Assembly: GCA_963921825.1 (NCBI GenBank)
Contig: OY997596.1
Location: 17,179,001 to 17,243,000, forward strand
DNA length: 64,000 nucleotides
Reading direction: 5' to 3'
Origin: Erodium maritimum
Lineage: Eukaryota > Streptophyta > Magnoliopsida > Geraniales > Geraniaceae
Made by a program: the position numbers and the translations under genes. Shown in pieces: positions 20,827 to 29,174 of the stretch (its first letter is position 1; every line of letters begins with the position of its first letter). The notes below the pieces were generated by a model. That model saw nothing but the letters and a program-made list of their open reading frames with translations, had not been told where the DNA came from and ran no database searches.

Positions 20827-21614
20827 GGGAAAACTACTAATACCTACTCAAAACCATGCCCTTTTAACTAATGTTTACCGTGAAGTTTAAAGTCAACCGA
20901 TAAATACCCTAAGTTTCGAAATATAACTCAAAACCCCTTCCGTCAATCAGCTCAGTCAGTTTACTGTTCACTTTTTCAAAAATGCCCAAAATACCCTTAA
21001 GCCTGTTCATTTTTTATGTTCTTTAAATCAAAATTAAATTAAGGTTTTCAAAAATATATATTTTACAAAAATCAGATTTTATTTTTAATAAACGGTTTTT
21101 ATTTTTTTTAAACAACTTTTATTTTCAAAAAATCAGTTTTAATTTAAAAAAAAATCATTTTTTATTTTTTAAAAATCACTTTTAATAATAAATATGATTT
21201 TATTTTATTTATTTTAATAATAAATATGATTTTTTTCAATTTTATATTTTGAATTCTATTTTATATATTTTTCAATTTTAGGGTATTTATAAAATAGAAT
21301 AAAAACTGTTTTTTGAAAATAAAAACTGATTTAAAAATAAATAAAAACTGTATTTTAAAAATAAGTCTGATTTTTGTAAAATATTTTTTTGAAAACCTTA
21401 ATTTAATTTTGATTTAAAGAATATATAAAATGAACATGTTTAAGGGTATTTTGGACATTTTTGAAAAAGTGAACAGTAAACTAGCTGAGCTGACTAATGG
21501 AAGGGGTTTTGAGTTATATTTCGAAAATTTAGGGTAGTTATCGGTTAACTCAAAACTTCACGGTAAACATCAGTTAAAAGGGCATGGTTTTGGATAGGTA
21601 TTAGTAGTTTTTCC
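20827..21614. mobile_element. Mutator-like foldback element (MULE MITE) with 9-bp TSD
   Basis: 788 bp flanked by TAGATGAAA at 20818-20826 and, identically, at 21615-21623. The arms are inverted repeats of about 230-240 bp each (left starts GGGAAAACTACTAATACC, right reverse complement GGAAAAACTACTAATACC), roughly 90% alike by eye, leaving a short AT-rich centre. The 9-bp duplication and long TIRs are diagnostic of Mutator-like elements. No transposase is present. A transcript would fold into a long hairpin, a possible small-RNA source (inference). Confidence 0.9.
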
Positions 21615-21623
21615 TAGATGAAA

Positions 21624-21839
21624 AGGATGAAGAGAATAAGACATGTATTAATATAGTGTATGACAAATATATTCAAAATATAATATGTAGTGCCAATTAC
21701 ATTCATCAATGACAATTGATAAAATTTCTGATCCAAAAATTTATATTTGAAATGAAAACTCACTACTCGAAAAAAGTTGCAACAAGACAAAATAGATTTA
21801 TGAAAGTAAAGTTCCTTACAAGATGGGCATTATGCAGGT
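21624..21839. other. AT-rich spacer
   Basis: No feature recognised between the Mutator-like element and the HARBI1-like pseudogene. Confidence 0.3.
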
Positions 21840-22243
21840 CATTACGTCTTTACAACATTTTTATGTACTGAGGAAGTGGTCCCTGGACCCATGGCTTAGT
21901 TGGTGCATAATGAGGAGGAATATAAACATCTGGCTCATCAACAAATTTATCAACACTTCCTTTATAAGAGTCGCGATCCTCCTCCACAATCATATTGTGA
22001 AATGTTATGCAATGTGCATATGTCCCATAGACAGACGGGGTGTGTGATGATGTGCCAACACGATTGGAGAACTTCAAACGCTCTTTGCATATCTTTTCTC
22101 GTACTCTCATGAAGCTTCGCACATAGTTTATTCTTTGCTGCGAGCGACCGTGATATTGTTTTCACAAAACGACTTCAAGTAGTGTAAATTCCATCAACCA
22201 AATATATGAATAGTTTAAATTGTACCGTTTATCTCGTATGGGA
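21840..22243 (-). pseudogene. HARBI1-like transposase pseudogene, C-terminal half
   Basis: Minus-strand reading gives 'FVKTISRSLAAKNKLCAKLHESTRKDMQRAFEVLQSCWHII' (split over blocks), 'HCITFHNMIVEEDRDSY' and a Pro-rich tail. The glutamate position of the DDE triad is replaced (KDMQRAFEVLQ against KDIERAFGVLQ in the intact copy). It is continuous with 33118-33960 once the inserted LTR (22244-33117, TSD TGGGA) is ignored. The insertion falls between the 'NDINVL' segment and the 'LVDGIY' segment. Stops and a frameshift occur, so it is inactive. Confidence 0.8.
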
Positions 22244-24279
22244 TGTCACGCCCCAATTTCAGTAAACCGAACTCAGGACGCGAACGTTTAAAACAATAAA
22301 ACATTTTGAAACCTTTTACATAAATCACTTTAAAATCACCGTTTGTTCATCAAAATAAACATTTACAACTTAAAGGTACGTCCCAACAAATGGACAAAAA
22401 GCAAGGTATACGTCGCTAGACTCAAAATAAACCCAGAATCCCGCTCCTAGCTCTTCAAGCTTCAGAAGCTCACCTAGTCCAACCTGCGACCGGTACCGAT
22501 AGGAAAAGCAGCTAGGGGTGAGCGTTCGCTCACTACCACGGATAACAGACTGACTACGGCATACTTAGCAGACAATGCCGGTAACACCAACAACCAACTC
22601 AACACCGGGGATCACTATCCCCAAACTCAAGTAACCCGACCGACACCCACACACTGATACTTTTCTCAACACTCGGACATGTAAAGTAGACCCGACACAA
22701 CGATCGACGACATCCTCCAAAGACACGACAGACCACCACGCAACACCCAAGATCACAAAGGATCTCACACCAAACAAGATCACAAAGGATCGCACTCCAT
22801 GTAATAACCACTCCCGGTCAACGCCAGTCAAATCTGCGAAAAACAGGAAAATTTAAATTTTTTGGACAGGCACTTAAATAAACCCAAATTTGACTCCGAG
22901 GGTCATACCAGACTTAAGTTGACCCCGATATCGACCAAAGTGAGTTCCGGGGGACTCAGGGAAACTTTCTGACCAATTTGGGAAATGTTGACTTTTCGCT
23001 GGAAAAGTCAACCGAGCGACGTGTTGGTCCATTCGATGACCGTTTTGGATCCAAAAAGCTTAGCCGTCGTCGCAGCGGTCTTAGTTGAGCCGTTTCCTGG
23101 TAACCCGTGAAGTTTCGTAATTTCTTGGGAAAAGTGCCCGTTCGGGGCCCGAAACGTCCGAATTTCGCGAATCTGATTGGAAAATATCTAGAAGATATTT
23201 TCCAAAAAGGTGTGGGACCCACTTACCACATGTCACAAATGTGGTGGTGTTAGGTTTATTGAACAAAACAATTGATGAGACTTTAGTGTTAGTTTGTAAA
23301 TAAGTAAAGTTTGTGTTAGTTTTTAAAACAAATAAAAGGGAAAGTAAGACTATGTCTCGGCCAACACTTCACAATTAGAAAAAAGGTAGACTTTTAGAGA
23401 GAGAAAGGAAGAGAGAAGGTGGAGAGAAAAAGAGAAGAGGCTTGCGGAATTTGTGACGTTTATCGTTCATCAAGTCGTTGGATCGTCTCAACGATAGAAG
23501 ATTCAAGCTCACACCGTCATTCTCTACGGTAAGCACCTAACCGATTTTCATTTTGGTACGTTTGAAATTTAGGGTTTGAGTTTAAACGGTTTGATTATGG
23601 TTGGGTTTTGGTTAGAATTGGTTTAAAGATGAATGGTTGAGGTTTGGGGTTCGTTAGGAACGTTTTGGGGCAAAGAGGAAATTTTCCTAATTGTGGCCGG
23701 GTGGGGCCCACATGCCCGAGTATCGGGTTTTCGTGTTTGGGTGGTTTAGGGCGATCCCCAAGTAGTTCATCCACACCCGGATCGAAATTTGGAATTAAAA
23801 TGCGAAAGTTGTAATTATCGGGTTTAGGAACTTGAAACGCTAATTTATTGACTCGGAAGTCGGAATTCGATTACGTCAAGTACATTGGGACCCTTGATTT
23901 ATTCTAAGACCGTAGAAACGAAAACGAGAATTTTTGGAGCCCCGGAAGGACATTTCCAAAACCCGGGCAGATTCGCCATGTCGGGCGAATCGGGCCTTTC
24001 CGGGTCCAATATCGACAATGTCGAGTAACTGGGGAGTTTGGGAGTGATCGACATTGTCGGGGTTACTTATGGGCGTCAGGTTTATTAAAATTCAGCATTT
24101 TTCCTGCAAGCTTAAAAGCGTTTAAAATTGTGTTCTTTTAGATCGTGCTGCGGACCGAGGCAAAGGAAAGCTAGGGGAGTGAAGGAGATCACGCCGGGGC
24201 TTATTTGGGCACTTTTGGAGAACACGCACGAGGTAGGGAAAAGCAGTCGGATCTCGGCCCTGACTAGGGAAAGTTAACA

Positions 24280-24600
24280 GTAGAAATGCATGTGACACTT
24301 GGGTGTTGTGGGTTAAGTAGGTTATCGAATATTAGAAATGCATGTGACACTTTGGGTGTCGTGGGTTAAGTAGGTTATCGAAGATTGGAAATGCATGTGA
24401 CACTTAGTAGTGTCGTAAGAGCAGAGAACTTATCGATGTTAGAATTACTGGAGGCATATGACCATGCCCGGAGGTTGATTGTGAACTTATCGATATTAGG
24501 AGTACTGAAGGCATATGACCATGCCCGGAGGTTGATTGTGAAACTGTTGATATTAGAACTGCTGGAGGCATTGGTTATGCCCGGAGGTTGTTTGTGTAAT
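24280..24600 (+). repeat. LTR arrays: GCATGTGACACTT units and GCATATGACCATGCCC units
   Basis: First about three units of 52-58 bp (GAAATGCATGTGACACTT...GTCGTGGGTTAAGTAGG). Then three units of about 57 bp (TTATCGATATTAG...GGAGGCATATGACCATGC..GGAGGTTGATTGTG). The same arrays appear in the 3' LTR (30650-30960) and, inverted, in the solo LTRs. Confidence 0.8.
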
Positions 24601-25250
24601 TTGTGTCTTGGGTGGCATTGAGAGCCCGTGTTTTACTGTTGTGTCTTGGGTGCCCGTGAGTGCCGTGGGGTTATTGAGCCCGTGAGTTACTGTTGGTGTG
24701 TCTTGGGTGGCCGTGAGTGCCGTGGGGTTTTTGAGCCCGTGAGTTACTGTTGGTGTGTCTTGGGTGGCCGTGAGTGCCGTGGGGTTGTTGAGCCCGTGAG
24801 TTACTGTTGGTGTGTCTTGGGTGGCCGTGAGTGCCGTGGGGTTGTTGAGCCCGTGAGTTACTGTTTGTGTTTCTTGGGTGGCCATTAGTGCCCGTGGGGT
24901 TGTTGAGCCGTGAGTTACTGTTGGTGTGTCTTGGTGGCCATGAGTGCCCGTGGGGTTGTTGAACCCGTGTCTTTACTGTTGGTGTGTCGTGGGTGGCCGT
25001 GAGTGCCGTGGGGTTGTTGAGCCCGTGAGTTATTGTTGGTGTGTCTTGGTGGCCATGAGTGCCCGTGGGGTTGTTGAGCCCGTGAGTTACTGTTGGTGTG
25101 TCTTGGGTGGCCATGAGTGCCCGTGGGGTTGTTGAGCCCGTGAGTTATGGTTGGTGTGTCTTGGGAGGCCGTGAGTGCCCGTGGGGTTGTTGAGTCCGTG
25201 TTTTACTGTTGGTGTCTTGGGCGTCCATGAGTGCCTATGGAGTGTTGAAC
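24600..25250 (+). repeat. LTR minisatellite, 57-58-bp unit
   Basis: About eleven copies built on TGTCTTGGGTGGCCGTGAG, TGCCGTGGGGTTGTTGAG and CCCGTGAGTTACTGTTGG. Units of 57 bp keep frame, giving long artificial open frames on both strands. Counterparts: 30970-31525 (plus), 10730-11330, 31890-32165, 42150-42330 and 58500-58800 (minus). Confidence 0.9.
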
Positions 25251-25374
25251 CTGTGTTGTTGCTGTTTGTTGAACTTTGCTTGTGATTGTGATTGTGCTTG
25301 CCCGAGGTTAGTGACCCGACTGTGTGTCGGGAAGTGGTGTGGAATTTGGCTGGCTTACCTGACAGGGATCGGTA

Positions 25375-25530
25375 AGTTGCGAGCGTTCTTTTGCTAGCAT
25401 GACCGAGTTCGAGTCTCGGGATGTTGCGAGCGTTCTTTGGCTGGCTTGACCGAGTTCGAGTCTCGGGAAGTTGCGAGCGTTCTTTGGCTAGCCTGACCGA
25501 GTTCGAGTTTCGGGAGGTTGTGAGCGTTTT
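25375..25530 (+). repeat. LTR minisatellite, ~46-bp unit
   Basis: Three to four copies of a GTTGCGAGCGTTCTTTGGC / GCTTGACCGAGTTCGAGTCT unit. Counterparts on the minus strand are at about 10320-10520 and 41845-42070. Confidence 0.8.
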
Positions 25531-25963
25531 TAGGCGATGAGAGGGCAACTCCCCTTCCGACTAGCTATCGGAAAAGCAGCGCTGTATATATCGCCAACAG
25601 GTCGACCGCCTGGAGCCTGACAGGGATCGGCAAAGCGCGTGGGGTAGGCTCGAGCCCAGCCGGTTAGCAACCGGCACTGAGCAGCTGACAGAAGTGCGAT
25701 CCTTTGTGAACTTGTTTGGTGTGCGATCCTTTGTGATCTTGGGTGTTGCGTGGTGGTCTATCGTGTCTTTGGAGGAGGTCGTCAATCGTCGTGTCGGGTC
25801 TACTTTACGTGTCCGAGTGTTGAGTCGGCTGAGGAAAGTATCAGTGTGTGGGTGTCGGTCGGGTTACTTGAGTTAGGGCATAGTGATCCCCGGTGTAGAG
25901 TTTGTTGTTGGTGTTACCGACTTTGTCTGCTGATTATGGCATAGTCAGTCTGTTATCCGTGGT

Positions 25964-25981
25964 GGTGAGCGAACGCTCACC
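25964..25981 (+). promoter_or_regulatory. Conserved 18-bp dyad next to a possible splice acceptor
   Basis: GGTGAGCGAACGCTCACC has two perfect 8-bp arms around AA. It is followed by CCCTAGCTGTTTTTCCTACAAG, a pyrimidine tract plus AG. Equivalent sites lie in every LTR of the family (10002, 22517, 41488, 57894 minus; 55323 and 55671 plus) and once in the leader (27313). Confidence 0.6.
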
Positions 25982-26253
25982 CCTAGCTGTTTTTCCTACA
26001 AGTACCGGTCGCAGGTTGGACTAGGTGAGCTTCTGAAGCTTGAAGAGCTGTGAGCGGGATTCCGGGTTTATTTGAGTCTAGCGACGGATACCATACTTTT
26101 GTCCACTTGTTGGGACGTGTTTTAAGTTGTAAATATTATTTTGTTGAACAAACGGTGATCTTAAAGTGATTTAATGAAAAAGGTTTCAAAATGTTTTTTG
26201 TTTTAAAAGGTCACGTCCTGAGTTCGATTTACTGAAATTGGGGCGTGACAGCT

Positions 26254-26265
26254 TGGTATCAGAGC
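26254..26265 (+). other. Chromovirus primer binding site (initiator tRNA-Met type)
   Basis: TGGTATCAGAGC starts three bases after the LTR end (GTGACAGCT|TGGTATCAGAGC). It fixes the 5' LTR boundary and plus orientation. Confidence 0.9.
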
Positions 26266-27630
26266 TCGAGGTTTCACACCTCGGTCTGTACGTCAATTAG
26301 GTGGGGAGAGTCGAGTCAGTAAAGTCCCATCGTGCGTTCGGGACGCAGGTCGGAACCGTGTTTAGACCCGTTGTGTTTGAGTCCTGTTTGTGTTTGTGTG
26401 TATGTGCAGTACGGGGTTACTGGCATACTGTTTGTGTGTTGCTGCGTGAAACATTTTTAAACTGTCGCGACTCGACTCAGGAGCGCTCCTGTAGTCGAAC
26501 GTGACGATGTTGACATCAATGGGTACAATGTAGTTCGGGGACGCCTGAACCAGGTTGTAACTACGTGATGTCAAGAAATGAGGTTTTAAAATGAAGTGGA
26601 GAAAGTTTTAATATAGTTGGACCCTGTGGACGCGTTTTAAAATTTGATTGGCCCTGAGGGCGTGTTTGATTTTGATTGGCCCTGTGGGCGGGTTTTGATT
26701 TTGGTTGGCCCGGTGGGCGAGTGTTGTTGTGTTGTGGTTTGGCCGTGTCGGCTTGTGTTTTGGTTGAGGGTTGAATGACTGGTTTTGTCTGTGAGTCGTG
26801 GCGCGTGTGTTTGCTAAATTGGTGGTCAAGCATGTGTGTCGTTTGAGGCTAACTTTAGGGTTAAAACGGGTTAAGGTCCGAGTTAGAACCGAGTTTGGAA
26901 AACAGGTCTGCGCGAGTGTCACGGATCCTGTCACGGATCCGTGACGGACCAGAGAGTTCTGGCAGATTTTAGATCTTCGTCATGGCTCCGTGACCCCAAC
27001 CGTGACGGGGTCTGTCACGGGTCCGTGACCCCTGTCCTTCTCACCGTCTTGATTGTGCAATTTGAGTGTTGGCTTTGCGTGGCGGTGTTCACGGTTGTGT
27101 TGCGGTATTGAGGTTGTAAGCGATAGTAGTTGCTGAATTGAGAACATAATCCCCATTTCGAGGTTTCCTTTACATAAGAGAGTAATTAAGGTGTTAATGA
27201 CTTGAGCAGTGTGACGTGTTGGTAGTAGGTTTGGGATGGTGGTTTGCCCTGACTATAGTGGTAAGTCTTTGGTGCTTTACTAGTATGCCATAATCGAACG
27301 GGTGTCCATGGAGGTGAGCATAACGCTCATCCCCTTTACTACTTTTCCTGCAAGGGACGAGTAGCGAACACTGGTTTGGTTGCAGAAAGTTATAAGTAAG
27401 TGCATAAAGGACCGGGTGAGGGCTTGGTGTACGTTTGTGTGGTTAGATTTGAGGTGTCGCTTACGTGTTGTTATAATTAAAGTGTAAATAGCGTGAGCGG
27501 TGTGACGCTTAGTAACAAGTACGTTAGATGAGACGTAGACCGTGGGGACGCTAGTATATTTGGGCATGTTGTCAGTATATGAGTTTGCAAACTGAACGTT
27601 TGCGTGTTTCCGTGCAGAGGATACTGACAC
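26266..27630 (+). other. Chromovirus untranslated leader with repeated modules
   Basis: 1.37 kb between primer site and gag. It holds four short GATTGGCCCTGTGGGCG units (26625-26725), a palindrome-rich block (about 26845-27045) resembling part of the Athila LTRs, and a module at 27280-27365 repeating the LTR dyad region. No gene is seen. The packaging signal is expected in this region but is not identifiable. Confidence 0.6.
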
Positions 27631-29127
27631 ATGGCTCGCGGCAGACGAGGACGAGCAGCGGTAACACAAGGACGGGCACCCACGCGGGGCCGACGGGGAC
27701 GGTCAGCGGGGACACCAGGACGGGTGCCAACCGTTGAGCCCACCGAGTACGCGGAGGCGCAGGGCACTAATGTCGGAGAAGACAGGAGAAGCAATGCGGG
27801 ACCGTCTACAGGAACACCCAGTGTTCCGCCGGTCGCGGACCCTCCCGTTATGACTGCCCTAGATGAACTGACCAGGACAGTCCAGAGTTTAGTGGCGGTC
27901 ATCGCCAGTCGAGAGTCGGCTTCACCAGCTCCGGAGGCAGCAGCGGTCCCAGTGAGGCCCGGTCAGGCAGAGGACCACACAGCCCGGACCCTACTAGACT
28001 TCCTAAAGCTAGGGATACCCATCTTCGTCGGGGAGCCGAACCCCGACCTATCCGAGAGGTGGTTAGAGCAGGTCACGCGGGACCTGGATACATCAGGTAT
28101 CGAAGATGGCCGCCGCAGAGTGTCCTTCGCAGCTCACCAGCTGAGGAACAGCGCTTACCACTGGTGGGGGCGTGTGAAGGACATTGTCGGGCACGACTAC
28201 GACATCTTCCAGGAGGTGTTTCTGGCACAGTATTTTCCCGAGTCGGCTCGGTTGGAGCGACATCGGCAGTTTCTGGACCAAGAGCAGGAGGGGATGACAG
28301 TGGCAGAATACGAGGCCAGATTCACGGCCTTGACCAGATTCGCGCTGGAGATGGTGATGACCGAGCAGAACCGCTGCCTGCGGTTCGAGGGGGGACTGAG
28401 ACCGGTGATTCGGGATAAGGTACTCGCCTTGAGGTTGCGGAAGTATACAGATCTCGTGGACACCGCAGCGACGGTGGAGCAGGGTATCCGGGATGCGGCC
28501 AGGACCCCTGAGGTCCGACAGCGGCCGACCAGCTTCGTAGGGTCGTCCGAGTCACGAGACCCGCAGAGACAAAGGACCATGGGGTTCTTCCGACCACCGA
28601 CTCATCAGGGTGGATCGAGACAGCAGGGGTCGGTAGCATCAATGGGACCAGTCACATCAGAGAGAGGGCCGCCATGCCATCTTTGCGGGCAGCCATGCCA
28701 CTTTCAGCGGGATTGTCCGAGGAGAGGAGGGCCCGCGGCGCCACCAGCGACCAGCCGGATGGGCCAGGGCTCGGGGTCGAGGGCCGACGAGGTCAGCTGT
28801 TTCCGGTGCGGCCGGGTGGGACACACTGTGGCATGGTGCCGAGAGCCGTTGGGAGCGACATCAGCGCGTCGACCGCAGCAGTTGTATACCGCGCAGTCGC
28901 CCAGAGGCCGCCCTCTCCAGAGTCAACAGTCGAGGTTTACGCAGCCGTCGACGAGCGCGCCGACTCCGAGACAGCAGCAGAGCTACGGGTATCCAGCAGC
29001 CAGTGCGCCGGGTCAGACGCAGCAGGAGTCTGAGGGAAGAGTGAACGCGGTTACCGACTCCCGGACCCCAGGATCCCCTACCTACCGCGAGACCTTTCAG
29101 GGTACGTATTTATTGTATCTTTTATGA
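27631..29127 (+). CDS. Chromovirus Gag polyprotein, intact ORF
   Basis: A 498-aa ORF. The N-terminus is Arg/Gly-rich (ARGRRGRAAVTQGRAPTRGR). A central retrotransposon-gag capsid-like domain spans residues ~110-290 ('FLKLGIPIFVGEPNPDLSER', 'AYHWWGRVKDIV', 'FLAQYFPESARLER', 'EYEARFTALTRFA', 'CLRFEGGLRPVIRDKV'). Two CCHC zinc knuckles follow: CHLCGQPCHFQRDC near residue 348 and CFRCGRVGHTVAWC near 389. The tail is Gln/Ser/Pro-rich. It should form capsids and bind element RNA in the cytoplasm. Normally Gag reads on into protease and pol, but here it stops and is followed almost at once by the polypurine tract, so particles would need enzymes from another element. No stop interrupts gag, suggesting recent or ongoing selection or a young insertion. 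Confidence 0.9.
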   Translation: MARGRRGRAAVTQGRAPTRGRRGRSAGTPGRVPTVEPTEYAEAQGTNVGEDRRSNAGPSTGTPSVPPVADPPVMTALDELTRTVQSLVAVIASRESASPAPEAAAVPVRPGQAEDHTARTLLDFLKLGIPIFVGEPNPDLSERWLEQVTRDLDTSGIEDGRRRVSFAAHQLRNSAYHWWGRVKDIVGHDYDIFQEVFLAQYFPESARLERHRQFLDQEQEGMTVAEYEARFTALTRFALEMVMTEQNRCLRFEGGLRPVIRDKVLALRLRKYTDLVDTAATVEQGIRDAARTPEVRQRPTSFVGSSESRDPQRQRTMGFFRPPTHQGGSRQQGSVASMGPVTSERGPPCHLCGQPCHFQRDCPRRGGPAAPPATSRMGQGSGSRADEVSCFRCGRVGHTVAWCREPLGATSARRPQQLYTAQSPRGRPLQSQQSRFTQPSTSAPTPRQQQSYGYPAASAPGQTQQESEGRVNAVTDSRTPGSPTYRETFQGTYLLYLL

Positions 29128-29139
29128 GCGTTGTTCTAA

Positions 29140-29174
29140 ATTTCGCGGACGAAATTCCTTTAAGGGGGGTAGAT
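29140..29174 (+). other. Pol-end remnant and polypurine tract
   Basis: TTTCGCGGACGAAATTCC, typical of the very end of Tekay/Del pol, is followed by TTTAAGGGGGGTAGAT directly before the 3' LTR (TGTAATAACC at 29175). It shows that pol was deleted rather than never present. Confidence 0.8.

Larger units (their letters stand above)
22800..26250 (+). repeat. 5' LTR of the gag-only chromovirus (3451 bp)
   Basis: Begins TGTAATAACCACTCCC and ends GGGGCGTGACA. Order of contents: U3-like segment with AAAAGTCAACCGAGCGACG; purine-rich GAGAGA stretch at 23390-23440; CTCTACGGTAAGCACC (possible splice donor) near 23520; a 12-bp inverted repeat at 24013-24059; three ~52-57-bp arrays from 24280 to 25250; and a ~46-bp array 25375-25530. 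The 18-bp dyad 25964-25981 follows, then TTTTTCCTACAAG. The tandem arrays make up roughly a third of the LTR. Confidence 0.9.

Noticed and set aside
24280-25530. CRISPR-like regularly spaced repeats
   Set aside because: Units are head-to-tail without unique spacers, lie in plant LTRs, and no cas genes are present.
24553-25548. Long minus-strand open frames with 19-residue repeats (TATQDTPTVTHGLNNPTAL type), also at 30921-31427 and 58500-58716
   Set aside because: They are the 57-bp LTR minisatellite read in a stop-free frame; both strands and several frames are open, and unit indels shift them between copies.
27059-27630. Possible separate small gene before gag
   Set aside because: Only antisense or short frames; the region is leader with modules copied from the LTR.
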